Source: Bacteroidota bacterium (GTDB taxonomy: Bacteria > Bacteroidota > Bacteroidia > Chitinophagales > Chitinophagaceae). Taken from it: a stretch of 64,000 nt of DNA. A program made the translations under genes and the position numbers. This document shows, piece after piece, positions 43,706 through 54,051 of the stretch; positions within the stretch are counted from its first letter, which is position 1, and each line of letters starts with the position of its first letter. The DNA is taken from contig JAUZOE010000003.1 of assembly GCA_030706605.1 (NCBI GenBank), forward strand, positions 1 through 64,000, given 5' to 3'. Under the pieces are notes generated by a model. That model saw nothing but the letters and a program-made list of their open reading frames with translations. It was not told where the DNA came from and ran no database searches.

Positions 43706-44434
43706 TTACAGGGTGTGTAAATCCTTTGCTGCAGCCTCATCTAAAAACCAATGCAATTCTCCTTCAATGGGTTTTATAATTTGAGAAGGTAGCTTTGAGG
43801 GATTGTAATCACCTTCCAGTACCTGCTGTAAAATATTTGACTTTTTAGCGCCGTCTACCATAAAGGCTATTTTTGAAGCCCGGTTAACTAAGACAGGCAT
43901 CAATGTAATCCGATACATTTCCTGGGCTTTAAGAAAAACGGTATTGACCCATCGTTTATGTTCTGCAATAATTGGTGCATTGGGGAATAAGGAAAGTGTA
44001 TGACCATCATCGCCCATACCAAGCAGTACGAGGTCAAAGCTCCTGGAAGTATTGTCAAAAAAGGTATGCAGCATTTTTCTGTATTGATCAACAGCAAAAT
44101 TAGGTTCAATATCGGTTCGGATAATATGAACCTGGGTAGCAGGAATATTGATATGATCAATCAGCAATTCAAAAGCCATCCTGGCATTATTTCGTTCATC
44201 ATTAAAAGGAACCACTCTTTCGTCACCCCAGAAAATGTGTATACGTTTCCAGTTGATTTTATCCAGATATTCTTCCGAAACTAATTTTTTAAATAACAAC
44301 TTTGGTGTATTGCCGCCCGAAAGAACAAGAGTAAAATATTCCTGGTTTTTCAATGTTTCAGAAATGACATTACTTATCCACAACGCGAATTTATTTGTCA
44401 ATTCCTCTTTGTTTTTGAAAATGTGCAGTTTCAT
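43706..44434 (-). CDS. pgl: 6-Phosphogluconolactonase
   Basis: The enzyme hydrolyses 6-phosphogluconolactone in the oxidative pentose-phosphate pathway. The 242-residue NagB-like protein shows VLSGGNTPKLLFKKLVSEEYLDKINWKRIHIFWGDERVVPFND across residues 38-80, LLGMGDDGHTLSLFPN near residue 145, and a VMLAGAKKSNILQ-type stretch (MVDGAKKSNILQQVLEGD) near residue 210. It is the last gene of the gnd-zwf-pgl operon, with zwf ending 5 bp before its start. Confidence 0.95.
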   Translation of the reverse strand: MKLHIFKNKEELTNKFALWISNVISETLKNQEYFTLVLSGGNTPKLLFKKLVSEEYLDKINWKRIHIFWGDERVVPFNDERNNARMAFELLIDHINIPATQVHIIRTDIEPNFAVDQYRKMLHTFFDNTSRSFDLVLLGMGDDGHTLSLFPNAPIIAEHKRWVNTVFLKAQEMYRITLMPVLVNRASKIAFMVDGAKKSNILQQVLEGDYNPSKLPSQIIKPIEGELHWFLDEAAAKDLHTL

Positions 44435-44439
44435 TTTTC

Positions 44440-45945
44440 TTATTGTTTAACCGGTAGTGTAATCCAGTTGTGCCCGTCTCTTGCGATAAGAGCTTCAGCG
44501 TCTTCCGGCCCCCATGAATCGGGGGAATAGTTTGGGAAATCCAATGGTTTACGTGCCTGCCATACTTCTAATATGGGCATCACCAATTCCCATGCAGCTT
44601 CTACCTGGTCGGCACGCATAAAAAGAGTGGCATCCCCATCCATTACATCATATAAAAGTGTTTCATATGCTTCCGGCTCTTCGCCTTTATATTGATCTTT
44701 GTAATTAAATACCATATCAACCGGATTCAATATCATAGCCTGCCCGGGACGTTTTGACTGGAATCGTAGGCAGATGTCCATTTCTGGTGAAATGCCTATT
44801 GAAAGTCTGTTGGGGCGCCATGTTTCGGTGGCTTCTTTTGGAAAAGCAAAATCAGGAGCCCGTTTAAACTGGATTGTTAATTCAGTTGATTTTTCATGAA
44901 GTCGTTTGCCGGTTCTTACATAGAAAGGAACACCTTCCCATCTCCAGTTATCAATATAAAATTTTACTGCTGCAAATGTTTCTGTATTGGATTGAGGATC
45001 TACACCTTCCTCTTCCTGATAGCCCGGAACCTGTTCTCCCTGCATCCAGCCTTTGCCATATTGCCCGCGCGCCGCATAATTCTGAACTTCATCGTTTGAA
45101 ATTCTGCGGATAGCATTTAAAACATCTACTTTTTTATTTCTAATTTCATTGGCATCAAATGAAACGGGAGGTTCCATCCCAATCATGCAAACTAATTGTA
45201 AAATATGATTTTGAATCATATCTCTCAGTGCACCTGATGTTTCATAATATCCGCCACGGCCTTCTACTCCTACAGTTTCCGACGCAGTTATCTGAACGTG
45301 ATCTATATATTGCCTGTTCCACAATGGCTCAAATAATGCATTGGCAAAACGCAAAGCGAGGATGTTTTGAACTGTTTCTTTTCCGAGGTAATGATCAATT
45401 CTGTATATCTGTTCTTCTTCAAAATATTGGCGAAGCATGTGATTCATTTCCCTGGCGCTCTCAAGATCATGGCCAAAAGGTTTTTCTACTACGATGCGGG
45501 TGCATTTAGTATCGTGGCAAATATCCAGCTTACCTAATTGCTTTACTATAACCGGTACCAACTGAGGTGCGACAGCCATATAAAAAACAATATCAAGATG
45601 TTTTCCTGCTGCTTTTTCTTTTTCTTTAGCGATTTCTACTATTTTTTCATAATGACTTTCATCCGAAATATCCATTTGAACATAGCTGATATTTTCTGCG
45701 AATGTCTTCCATTGGCCATTGGAGTCTTTTTTTCTTGAAAACTTGTCTATTCCTTCTTTTAAATGCTTTTGATATTCCTCATCAGAATAGGAAGTACGCG
45801 AGATGCCAACAATGCTAAATTTATCAGGCATAGCATTATCTAAAAAAAGATTGTAAAGAGCTGGGGTCAGTTTTCTGTAATTCAGGTCACCACTGCCTCC
45901 AAAAATGAAAAGAAGTGTGGGGGATAATTTTTTATAATCTAACAT
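44440..45945 (-). CDS. zwf: Glucose-6-phosphate 1-dehydrogenase
   Basis: Zwf oxidises glucose 6-phosphate with NADP+ to 6-phosphogluconolactone. The 501-residue protein has [22 protein letters not shown] (NADP-binding GxxGDLA variant), [15 protein letters not shown], the active-site [13 protein letters not shown] near residue 185, and [13 protein letters not shown] near residue 330. I chose the ATG at 45945. A start at 45993 would add 16 residues that overlap the gnd stop and do not resemble the family. It forms an operon with gnd upstream and pgl downstream. Confidence 0.96.
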   Translation of the reverse strand: MLDYKKLSPTLLFIFGGSGDLNYRKLTPALYNLFLDNAMPDKFSIVGISRTSYSDEEYQKHLKEGIDKFSRKKDSNGQWKTFAENISYVQMDISDESHYEKIVEIAKEKEKAAGKHLDIVFYMAVAPQLVPVIVKQLGKLDICHDTKCTRIVVEKPFGHDLESAREMNHMLRQYFEEEQIYRIDHYLGKETVQNILALRFANALFEPLWNRQYIDHVQITASETVGVEGRGGYYETSGALRDMIQNHILQLVCMIGMEPPVSFDANEIRNKKVDVLNAIRRISNDEVQNYAARGQYGKGWMQGEQVPGYQEEEGVDPQSNTETFAAVKFYIDNWRWEGVPFYVRTGKRLHEKSTELTIQFKRAPDFAFPKEATETWRPNRLSIGISPEMDICLRFQSKRPGQAMILNPVDMVFNYKDQYKGEEPEAYETLLYDVMDGDATLFMRADQVEAAWELVMPILEVWQARKPLDFPNYSPDSWGPEDAEALIARDGHNWITLPVKQ

Positions 45946-45974
45946 TCGGATTTTATAATTTGAGTATTTATTTT

Positions 45975-47393
45975 TTAAGATACCTGTTCCCATTCTGTGT
46001 GAAAAATTCCTGGCTCATCAATTCTTTGATAAGTATGTGCACCAAAGAAATCGCGCTGTGCCTGGATCAAATTAGTGGGTAATAATTTTCTCCGGTAAGC
46101 ATTGAAATAATTAAGTGAAGCCATAAAGCCGGCAGCAGGATAATTATGTAATGCTGCCAGGGAAACAATTTTTTGGATAGCGTGTTCTTTTTGCTGAAGT
46201 AGTTTTGCTATGTTGCCATCAAGCAATAAATTTTTCAGTTCCGGATTTTTATAGGCATCTTTAAATTGATCTAATAAGGCAGAACGTATAATACATCCTC
46301 CTCTCCACACACTAACTACTTCTGGAACGGGTATATCCATTTTTAATTCAAACGAAGCCGTGGTAAGCATTGCCAGGCCCTGGGCATAGCTAATCAATGT
46401 AGCAAAATATAAGGCATCATAAAGTAGCTTTATAAATTCCTTTTTATTGATATCAATTTTTTGTAAAGAGGTATTGTAAATCGAATGAGCTTCCTGTCTT
46501 TCTTCAATTAATGAAGAAAGATTACGCATCATTACCGCTGCATCGATAGCCGGAATTGGCATGGGTAAATCCAGGCCTGCCTGTGATGTCCATTTCCCGG
46601 TACCTTTTGCGCCAGCTTTATCCAAAATCATATCCACTAAAGAATTGCCGGTTTTATCATCTTTTTTATCAAAAATTGAGGCAGTAATTTCTATTAAAAA
46701 AGATTTCATTTCCCCGCTGTCCCAATCCTTAAACACTTGGTGAAGTTCTTCATTCGACATTTGAAGACCATTATGCATCAGGTCATAGCACTCACTCAGA
46801 AGCTGCATTATCGAATATTCAATACCGTTATGAACCATTTTTACATAGTGACCCGCTGCATCTTTGCCAAGGTATCCAACACAGGGCTGGTCATTTACTT
46901 TAGCAGACACTGCTTTCAAAAGTGGGGCCACTTCATTGTATGCCTCTTCATCGCCACCGGGCATAATGCTGGGCCCTTTACGTGCCCCTTCTTCGCCGCC
47001 TGAGATGCCCATTCCCATAAAATGAAAACCAATATTCTTTAATTCGCTGATTCTTCTCAAAGTGTCGGTGTAATGTGAATTGCCGCCATCAATAATGATA
47101 TCGCCCTTTTGGAGCAGGGGCTTCAGGTCATTAATGACATTATCCACCGGATTCCCGGCCGGAACCAGCATCATTAATTTTCTTGGGGTTTTTAATTGCG
47201 AAATCATTTGCTCCAAAGTGTTCACTCCTTTTACTGAAGTACCTTCTGTAGCAGAGGATTCCAGTGATTTTGTTTTAACAGGGTTGGTATCATATCCTAT
47301 TACTGAAAAACCGTGATCAGCCATATTGAGTAAAAGATTACTACCCATTACCCCAAGTCCAATCATGCCAAAGTCATACTTTTTTTCTTCCAT
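45975..47393 (-). CDS. gnd: 6-Phosphogluconate dehydrogenase (decarboxylating)
   Basis: Gnd converts 6-phosphogluconate to ribulose 5-phosphate with NADP+ and release of CO2. The 472-residue protein has the Rossmann motif [20 protein letters not shown] at the start, [18 protein letters not shown] near residue 95, [19 protein letters not shown] near residue 130, [17 protein letters not shown] near residue 182 and a [12 protein letters not shown] segment near residue 260. The full family length is present. It is the first gene of the gnd-zwf-pgl operon and has a -7 box 18 bp upstream. Confidence 0.97.
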   Translation of the reverse strand: MEEKKYDFGMIGLGVMGSNLLLNMADHGFSVIGYDTNPVKTKSLESSATEGTSVKGVNTLEQMISQLKTPRKLMMLVPAGNPVDNVINDLKPLLQKGDIIIDGGNSHYTDTLRRISELKNIGFHFMGMGISGGEEGARKGPSIMPGGDEEAYNEVAPLLKAVSAKVNDQPCVGYLGKDAAGHYVKMVHNGIEYSIMQLLSECYDLMHNGLQMSNEELHQVFKDWDSGEMKSFLIEITASIFDKKDDKTGNSLVDMILDKAGAKGTGKWTSQAGLDLPMPIPAIDAAVMMRNLSSLIEERQEAHSIYNTSLQKIDINKKEFIKLLYDALYFATLISYAQGLAMLTTASFELKMDIPVPEVVSVWRGGCIIRSALLDQFKDAYKNPELKNLLLDGNIAKLLQQKEHAIQKIVSLAALHNYPAAGFMASLNYFNAYRRKLLPTNLIQAQRDFFGAHTYQRIDEPGIFHTEWEQVS

Positions 47394-47410
47394 AAAAATT
47401 TATTAGAAAG

Positions 47411-47418
47411 CAAAATTA
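47411..47418 (-). promoter_or_regulatory. -7 box (TAATTTTG) for gnd-zwf-pgl
   Basis: The minus strand carries TAATTTTG, an exact TAnnTTTG match, 17 bp before the gnd ATG at 47393. A -33 TTTG is not evident. Confidence 0.5.
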
Positions 47419-47540
47419 ACGAAAATGAGCTTGTATACAGGAAAGCAATTGAAATATTAAGACGGATTTAGTTTTACTTTCTTTGGAAGCGTTTGGATTG
47501 GTAGTCATTAAGCATTTATCGTGAACACCCAATTTCTTTA

Positions 47541-50147
47541 TCAGAATCTTCTTGCCAATACAATTGTATTTTTATATTGTTTTTTCTTCCCGGCTGTATT
47601 GAATATTTCTGTATAAATAATATATATTCCCTGGGGTAATTTACGATTTTTATCATCCAGCCCATCCCACCGATAATATCCTTTTATACCGCTTAATGAA
47701 TTTTTTTGAAGATATCGGACCGGACGTCCTGAGGCATCAAAAATCGAAATGTTGGCAACGTAACCGGGTGTTGGGAAAACATAATTAATGGTAGCAAAAT
47801 CATCCAGTCCGTCATTATCCGGAGAGAATATTTCAGGCGAAACAGTTATTTCACACTGCACTTCTTCATTCATTTGATATTGCGAATTTTTATATCCCGG
47901 TGTTCCATACCCTGCCGATGTGGCTGCTGAATGAAAATTACTTTGGGCGGAAGGCCCTTCATAATTGATCCTTTCTAAAGAAACTCCTTCAGTATTGTGC
48001 AACAGGGCAAAATGCCATTTGTCAGAATAGGAAACTTCATCTACAATATTTCCCTGGTTGTTCAGAATAATTACATTGCCTTTGTCATCAGGGAATGACG
48101 GCATACTGTTTAATCTTAAAAATGCGTCTGGATTGGTAGTTATATATTGCTTTTTTACGGCATCCGGATCCGAGGTTAACACAATAAAATCGCCGGGAAA
48201 TAGTAACCTACTTTCAGGATTTACTTGCCGGATATTACTGATTACATCACTACTGTTTCTGTTAGCAATATATGTCTTACTCAGGTCAATGATCTTTGAA
48301 GACCGATTATATAATTCAACATAATCAGCGCCCGGAGGTAGCGGATTAAATAAAATTTCATTGATTACTAAATCAAGGCTATCTGCATTCTCCGCAATTC
48401 CAAACTTCGTCATATTTTTTTCGCCAATGACATTCCCCACACAATCTGTAACGTTTTTTACAATAACTGAATAAACAGTTCCTACCGCTATTGGATTATT
48501 TAGTGTGATAATTACTTCATTGAAAAATGGAGAAACGGGCATGGCGTTTATTACCTGCAATCCATTATCAATGGCATAATCATTTACAGCAGCAGCTTTC
48601 AGGCTGTCAAGTGGCTCATCAAAAACCAAGGTAAGGGAAGTGGATGTTGCCGGGAAAGCTCGTAATAAACGGGGCGATGACTGATCATTATTAATTCCAT
48701 TAACAGAATTTTTTCTTCCCGGTGTCCCTCCATTAGCATCTGTGCTGGCTTTCCAGTTAGAAATACCACCACATGGATTTTTGGTATCTATCATTTCCAA
48801 TGTCCATCCTCCATCTTTTTTTATTTCATTTTTGTAAAAAGAAGGGTCATATTGAATAGCATGAATAATGGCGTTATCAGAAGATTTTAAAACGATGGCA
48901 TCGCCTCCAATATTCATTGAAGGGAAATTAGTAACTCCTAATACTGATCCGTAAGGCAAAAAAGCGTTAGCAGAATTAGCAGCACACACAATCACAAAAC
49001 TATCGGGAAGCAATTGATATGAAGGTAATTTTGCTGTTGAGGATCCATCAATCAACTGCCAGCCATGTAAATTGATTGGAAATGTAGAGGTATTTTTTAA
49101 TTCTAAAAATTTCTCACCAGGCAAAGTTACCTGAGGATTAGGATCAGGAAAAAGTTCATCAATGACCACATCATAATGCTGTGGTATATAGAAACTGAAA
49201 GTAGATGTTGCATTTGTTGTGGCATTACCGGTGAGATCTTTTACTCCATTTACGGTTAAGTTATATACTAAGCCATTGGTAAAATCATTGTCAAAAGTAA
49301 GATGTACCAATGAAGTGTTTTGAGCATCAATGGTGGCAGTGACGGGCATTCCCAATCCATTGTCTCCTGAATAATTAGCCACTTCCCCGCTACTGGTATT
49401 ATCAACAGGTTTATTAAAAAGAACGTCCACAGTTGTTGATGTAATGGCGGTAGAAGACTCAATTAAAGGAGGAGTAATATCAGGGACATAATTGCTAATA
49501 GTAATATCATCAAAATAATGTTGTTGAAAAAAACTTGCTGTACTTTGTTTTATAAAAAAACCAAAATAAGAAGAGGAAGCAAAGGTGTTATCTGTTACTG
49601 AACCTTCACTCGTGTAGGAATTTCCTGAACCGCTTAAATCCCTGAATAGCAACCATTGACCTGCAGCATCTCTCGTAACTTTTATTTTGATTATATTATT
49701 ACTGCTGTTTAATATCCCGTTTACGCCATCAATAATTTTAGTTATTATACCAGAGGCATCTTTACGGTAAAGACTGATTTCATCATCTGTATTTCCAATT
49801 CTGATAAAATATCCTGAAGTAGTATTCAGACTCAAATCACTTGCTGAAGCGATTAAGTAAGCATCCACATAATTTGCAGAAGATGGATTAAAAGCTATAT
49901 GCACAAAAAATTCCCATTGTGCAGTAGTTGCAAGAGTACTTGGGGTGCTTAAATAATAACTGCTATTAACAACCATATTATTACTTTGCAGTTGAAAAGA
50001 AGAATTTACAACAAAATCCATTGTGCCGCCTACCCACGCCGGGTTATTGGTAAAATTTCCATCGGCAAAGTTTTCTGAAAATTGTGAGTACCCAAAACTG
50101 CCTGCAGATAGTAGGAAATAAGAAAAAATGATTATTTTTTTTCTCAT
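47541..50147 (-). CDS. Large secreted surface protein: lamin-tail and Ig-like domains with CHU_C-like C-terminus
   Basis: The 868-residue protein has a signal peptide (residues 1-21), an N-terminal laminin-G-like beta domain (about 25-220), two Big/Ig-like repeats of the Bacteroidota type (about 225-320 and 490-590, both containing a 'TSTTVDV/TSTSLTL...FNKPVDNTSS' pattern), two lamin-tail domains (about 325-490 and 595-730; VIDELFPDPNPQVTLPGEKFLELKN, VINEILFNPLPPGADYVELYNRS), and a C-terminal gliding-motility/FlgD-like domain (SPEIFSPDNDGLDDFATINY...). The tail is the type B-like T9SS export signal. Function is probably adhesion or surface structure. It stands alone between gnd and asd. Confidence 0.85.
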   Translation of the reverse strand: MRKKIIIFSYFLLSAGSFGYSQFSENFADGNFTNNPAWVGGTMDFVVNSSFQLQSNNMVVNSSYYLSTPSTLATTAQWEFFVHIAFNPSSANYVDAYLIASASDLSLNTTSGYFIRIGNTDDEISLYRKDASGIITKIIDGVNGILNSSNNIIKIKVTRDAAGQWLLFRDLSGSGNSYTSEGSVTDNTFASSSYFGFFIKQSTASFFQQHYFDDITISNYVPDITPPLIESSTAITSTTVDVLFNKPVDNTSSGEVANYSGDNGLGMPVTATIDAQNTSLVHLTFDNDFTNGLVYNLTVNGVKDLTGNATTNATSTFSFYIPQHYDVVIDELFPDPNPQVTLPGEKFLELKNTSTFPINLHGWQLIDGSSTAKLPSYQLLPDSFVIVCAANSANAFLPYGSVLGVTNFPSMNIGGDAIVLKSSDNAIIHAIQYDPSFYKNEIKKDGGWTLEMIDTKNPCGGISNWKASTDANGGTPGRKNSVNGINNDQSSPRLLRAFPATSTSLTLVFDEPLDSLKAAAVNDYAIDNGLQVINAMPVSPFFNEVIITLNNPIAVGTVYSVIVKNVTDCVGNVIGEKNMTKFGIAENADSLDLVINEILFNPLPPGADYVELYNRSSKIIDLSKTYIANRNSSDVISNIRQVNPESRLLFPGDFIVLTSDPDAVKKQYITTNPDAFLRLNSMPSFPDDKGNVIILNNQGNIVDEVSYSDKWHFALLHNTEGVSLERINYEGPSAQSNFHSAATSAGYGTPGYKNSQYQMNEEVQCEITVSPEIFSPDNDGLDDFATINYVFPTPGYVANISIFDASGRPVRYLQKNSLSGIKGYYRWDGLDDKNRKLPQGIYIIYTEIFNTAGKKKQYKNTIVLARRF

Positions 50148-50233
50148 ACATAGCTGGTTTGTCTTAAAGATAAGTACTTTATTTTATCAGAAAAAGGGAA
50201 TGCATTAAATTGCAGGCTCAAAAAAAATAAACA

Positions 50234-51226
50234 ATGAAAATCGCAGTTGTAGGTGCAACAGGCCTGGTAGGTAGCAAAATGTTGCAGGTTTTAGAAGAAA
50301 GAAATTTCCCGGTAACAGAGCTTATTCCTGTTGCATCTGAAAAATCAATAGGAAAAGAAGTGATTTTTAAAAATAAAAAATATAAAGTAGTGTCTGCAGA
50401 AGATGCAATAGCTGCAAAACCACAGGTAGCCTTGTTTTCAGCAGGTGGAGGCACTTCTCTTGGCCTGGCGCCAAAGTTTGCTGCAGCCGGAATTACTGTT
50501 ATTGATAATTCTTCTGCTTGGCGAATGGACCCTTCCAAAAAATTGGTGGTGCCTGAAGTAAATGCGAATGTATTGACCAAAGAAGATAAAATTATTGCCA
50601 ATCCGAATTGCTCTACTATTCAAATGGTTTTGGTATTGGCGCCATTGCATAAAAAATACAAAATAAAAAGAGTAGTCGTTTCTACCTACCAGAGTATCAC
50701 GGGGACAGGCGTAAAAGCTGTGCAACAAATGGAAAATGAGAGAAATAATATAAAAGGTGAGATGGTTTACAAATACCCGATTGATAAAAATGCAATACCA
50801 CACATCGATGTTTTCCTTGAGAATGGCTATACCAAAGAAGAAATGAAAATGGTGAATGAAACCAGGAAAATTATAGGGGATAATACTATTCAATTAACGG
50901 CTACCTGTGTCCGCATTCCTGTAGTAGGGGGCCATAGTGAAAGCGTGAATATTGAATTTGAGAATGATTTTGACATCAATGAAATAAGAGAAATTTTATC
51001 TGCAACTCCCGGAGTCGTGCTCCAGGATGATTTGGATAATTTCATTTATCCTATGCCTTTAACTGCACATGAAAAAGACGAAACTTTTGTTGGAAGAATT
51101 CGTAGGGATGAATCACAACCGAATACGCTGAATTGCTGGATTGTAAGTGATAATCTCAGAAAAGGAGCGGCTACCAATGCTGTGCAGATTGCGGAATGGC
51201 TTTTGCAGGAAAAGTTGATTGGTTAA
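50234..51226 (+). CDS. asd: Aspartate-semialdehyde dehydrogenase
   Basis: Asd reduces aspartyl phosphate to aspartate semialdehyde with NADPH, the branch point to lysine, threonine and methionine and to diaminopimelate. The 330-residue protein has AVVGATGLVGSKMLQVLEERNFP at the start, IDNSSAWRMDPSKKLVVPEVN near residue 95, the active-site NPNCSTIQM (Cys near residue 128), and VPVVGGHSESVNIEFE with the conserved HS near residue 234. It is convergent with an aminotransferase gene with a 4-bp overlap. Confidence 0.97.
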   Translation: MKIAVVGATGLVGSKMLQVLEERNFPVTELIPVASEKSIGKEVIFKNKKYKVVSAEDAIAAKPQVALFSAGGGTSLGLAPKFAAAGITVIDNSSAWRMDPSKKLVVPEVNANVLTKEDKIIANPNCSTIQMVLVLAPLHKKYKIKRVVVSTYQSITGTGVKAVQQMENERNNIKGEMVYKYPIDKNAIPHIDVFLENGYTKEEMKMVNETRKIIGDNTIQLTATCVRIPVVGGHSESVNIEFENDFDINEIREILSATPGVVLQDDLDNFIYPMPLTAHEKDETFVGRIRRDESQPNTLNCWIVSDNLRKGAATNAVQIAEWLLQEKLIG

Positions 51227-52521
51227 GATAAATTATTCAAAGCAATTTTCAGCTTTCCAAGCATTTCAGGGATTTCTTCTTTTTTGCAGGTGCCTACACT
51301 GAGCCTGTACCAGTCTGAGTTTTTGGCTGCGCCAAATGCATAAAAAGGCACCACTGCCAGTTTTGCTTCGTTCAAAATATAAGAAGTGACATCAGACTGT
51401 GTGGCCAAAAGTATTCCCTCTGAGGTTTTTTTACCTGCCAGGCTTATTTGAATGGTAAGATAAATGGCAGCTTGTGGTGCACAGGCATCTACGCTAAATC
51501 CTTCTTTTTTTAATTGTTGAAATCCTTTATAAATAAGCTCTAATCTTTCTTCTAATTCATTTTTAAAGTGAGAAAGATAACCGTCAACAACATTTTTCTG
51601 AAGAAGAAATTTTGCCGTAGCATGCTGTTCTGCCATTGGGCTCCAGGCCCCCAAATGACTATTAATCGCTTTCATTTTGGCCAAAACATGTTCAGGACCT
51701 AAAGCCCATCCCACACGAACTCCAGTTGCGGCAAAAGCTTTGCTAATGCCGTCAATAAAAATGGTATAATCTTTCATTTCGGGGCGCAGGCTTACAGGAT
51801 TATAATGTTGTGTGTCACCAAAAGTGAGCGTCCAATACATCTGGTCGTACATCACATACAATTTCTTTTCATCATTACTACGACGCATATTTTCTTCTAG
51901 TACCATGTCGCATATTTTTTCTAACTCCTCTTTTTTAAAAACCGTGCCGGTAGGGTTTAACGGAGAACAAAGAGCAATTAAAACCGCATCTTGTATATGA
52001 GGTTTTATAGATTCTGCTGAAGGCATGAAATTATTTTCTGCGTTAGTTTCAATTACCTGGTGGCGTCCTTCGGTAAAATGCACATAATGATTATTGTTCC
52101 AACTAGGGACTGAGTAAATTACTTTATCATCCTTGTCGACAATTGCCCTATAAAGGGCATATATGAGCGGGCGGCCACCTGCTGCAATTAATACTTCATT
52201 GGTTTTATAATCTAGTTCTTCTCTTTCCTTGATAAATTTTGAAACAACTTTTCTTAAAGACAGGATACCATCAGCAGGGGGGTAAGTAGTCAATTTTTCC
52301 CGATAAGCTTCAATAATTTCCTCCTCGAGTTTTTGAGGAATTGGGAAAATGGAAGAGTCGAAATCACCAATGGTAAAATTGTATATTTTTTCGCCATTGC
52401 TGATTTTCTCTTTTATATCTGCACCCAGGCGCACAATTTCGGAGCCAACCAATGATTCTGCAAGGTTGCTCAGCCTTTCGTGAGCCGCTGGCTTGATATT
52501 ATTGTACAATTTTTCTGTCAA
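51223..52521 (-). CDS. Class I/II PLP-dependent aminotransferase
   Basis: The 432-residue protein has the aspartate-aminotransferase fold: AAGGRPLIYALYRAIVDKDDKVIYSVPSW near residue 108, CSPLNPTGTVFKKEELEKICD near residue 185, YDQMYWTLTF near residue 225 and the PLP-lysine segment DGISKAFAATGVRVGWALG near residue 255, plus an Arg near the C-terminus in WYRLSVGTC that would bind the substrate carboxylate. The amino donor and acceptor cannot be fixed. Its stop overlaps the asd stop by 4 bp on the opposite strand. Both act in amino-acid metabolism but are convergently transcribed. Confidence 0.93.
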   Translation of the reverse strand: MTEKLYNNIKPAAHERLSNLAESLVGSEIVRLGADIKEKISNGEKIYNFTIGDFDSSIFPIPQKLEEEIIEAYREKLTTYPPADGILSLRKVVSKFIKEREELDYKTNEVLIAAGGRPLIYALYRAIVDKDDKVIYSVPSWNNNHYVHFTEGRHQVIETNAENNFMPSAESIKPHIQDAVLIALCSPLNPTGTVFKKEELEKICDMVLEENMRRSNDEKKLYVMYDQMYWTLTFGDTQHYNPVSLRPEMKDYTIFIDGISKAFAATGVRVGWALGPEHVLAKMKAINSHLGAWSPMAEQHATAKFLLQKNVVDGYLSHFKNELEERLELIYKGFQQLKKEGFSVDACAPQAAIYLTIQISLAGKKTSEGILLATQSDVTSYILNEAKLAVVPFYAFGAAKNSDWYRLSVGTCKKEEIPEMLGKLKIALNNLS

Positions 52522-52548
52522 TTTAATATTTTGTTTAAATAAAAGTAC

Positions 52549-53712
52549 TCATAAATTCTTTAAAAAATCCTCAATTCCTGCCACTATCTTGTTCGCGACC
52601 AACTGCTGAAATTTAGGACTAAGAATTTTTTTTTCGTCATCTTTATTACTAAGAAATGCCACCTCAACGAGGCAATTAGGATAATCTGTAGGACCATTTA
52701 AGGAAAAATTGAAACTGCCGATATTACCAAACTCGTGAAGTCCTGTCGATAACATACTCTTCAAAATTGACTGGCTTAAAGGCCTGAATCCAATATACCT
52801 ATAATAAGTACTTACACCTTGAACTGTATCTTTATCTGAATCATTCAAATGAATACTTATAAGTAGATCAGGATTCTTTTCCCTCAAAAAATTTATTCTT
52901 TCAGGCATACTGAGGGTAGTATCTTTTTCTCTTGTCATAACAACTTTTGCTTTCTTCAGTTTTAAAGCTTTTTCAAGTTGTTTTGCAATCAGCAAAGTAT
53001 AGTCCTTTTCCTTTATATGCGTGCGAACACCACTGGTTCCTATATTGTCTCCACCATGGCCAGCATCAACTGCAATGGTTAAATGATTTAAATCTAAAAC
53101 ATGGGGTTGGCGTTTAACCCGTATCGTTAGTTTGTTATTCTCTGTATAAAAAATACGATACCCCCAATGCTGCTGATGTTTTAATTCAATAAAACCCCGC
53201 ATTACATCATCTTCAGGCTGCTCATACCAGGCATTTTTTATTTCCTTTGCTGTTGAAAGCTGGGTAATCCAATTAGTATTGCTGGTAGCTCCAAAAATAT
53301 CCACCACAATCCTAGAAGGATCAATTTCCATTACACTTCGATAAGGAAGCTTTTCATCAAGTTGCACGGTAACATAATCATAAAGTGAATCGCCCCACAC
53401 TTTCCAGCTATCCGTGAGATGTTGCTTCTCTTCTATGGGGTCTATCCTAACCACTTTCTGTTTCTCAATGTATGCATCATGAAATTCAGATAATTGTACT
53501 TTATAACTATTGTCTGAACTATCCACCACTTTCAACACAACGTTACTATCCAGGAAAGTCATTTTAGCCCCACCCAGTCGGTCTTTTCCTAAACCATAAT
53601 CTAAGAATGGTAACGAATCGGTAGTCTTTACATAAAAAAAATGAGATAATTTGCTTTGGCAGAAAGTATGGATGCTACAAAAAAAGAAAAGCACAGTCAG
53701 GATTTTTTTCAT
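52549..53712 (-). CDS. N-acetylmuramoyl-L-alanine amidase (Amidase_3, AmiC-like)
   Basis: The 387-residue periplasmic zinc amidase cleaves the MurNAc-peptide bond of peptidoglycan, typically at division sites. A signal peptide (residues 1-18) is followed by a beta-rich N-terminal domain (about 20-210) resembling an AMIN-like cell-wall-targeting region and the catalytic Amidase_3 domain (about 211-387). Zinc ligands are in AVDAGHGG (His), KEKDYT (Glu) and SIHLN (His), with the catalytic Glu in LVEVAFLSNKDDE. It has no operon partner on the same strand within 339 bp. Confidence 0.94.
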   Translation of the reverse strand: MKKILTVLFFFCSIHTFCQSKLSHFFYVKTTDSLPFLDYGLGKDRLGGAKMTFLDSNVVLKVVDSSDNSYKVQLSEFHDAYIEKQKVVRIDPIEEKQHLTDSWKVWGDSLYDYVTVQLDEKLPYRSVMEIDPSRIVVDIFGATSNTNWITQLSTAKEIKNAWYEQPEDDVMRGFIELKHQQHWGYRIFYTENNKLTIRVKRQPHVLDLNHLTIAVDAGHGGDNIGTSGVRTHIKEKDYTLLIAKQLEKALKLKKAKVVMTREKDTTLSMPERINFLREKNPDLLISIHLNDSDKDTVQGVSTYYRYIGFRPLSQSILKSMLSTGLHEFGNIGSFNFSLNGPTDYPNCLVEVAFLSNKDDEKKILSPKFQQLVANKIVAGIEDFLKNL

Positions 53713-54051
53713 GAAAGTGAAGGTAGAAAATTTTGAGGTTCAGTCATACCAAATTATAGAGTGATCAACAAATGAGTTATTTGATTCTATGTTTTTCAAC
53801 ATTCTGAGGGATATAAAGTCTAGTATAATTTTAAGGATTTAATAAGTGCGTAGGGAATGAAAAAGTCATATAAGTTATTTAGAATCTAGCTTGATTTTAT
53901 TCTTATCACCTTAGCAGTACTATGAATAAAATCAAGCAAATGTATTATTTAAATGATCTGTTTCTATATGTTTATTTTTATAAATATCTTGATTAATTAG
54001 AGGTTAAGCCAGCTGCACTTCTTTATAAGTTGTTAAACGACTAAAAATCGA
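53713..54051. other. 339-bp intergenic region holding a 14-bp inverted repeat
   Basis: This AT-rich region lies between the amidase and the 54052 gene. The only feature I see is the inverted repeat at 53889-53937 listed separately. Confidence 0.5.
53889..53937. repeat. Perfect 14-bp inverted repeat with 21-bp spacer
   Basis: GCTTGATTTTATTC (53889-53902) and GAATAAAATCAAGC (53924-53937) are exact reverse complements. No T run follows on the minus strand, so it does not look like a standard terminator for the 54052 gene. It may be an RNA stem, a mobile-element remnant or a binding site. Confidence 0.5.
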
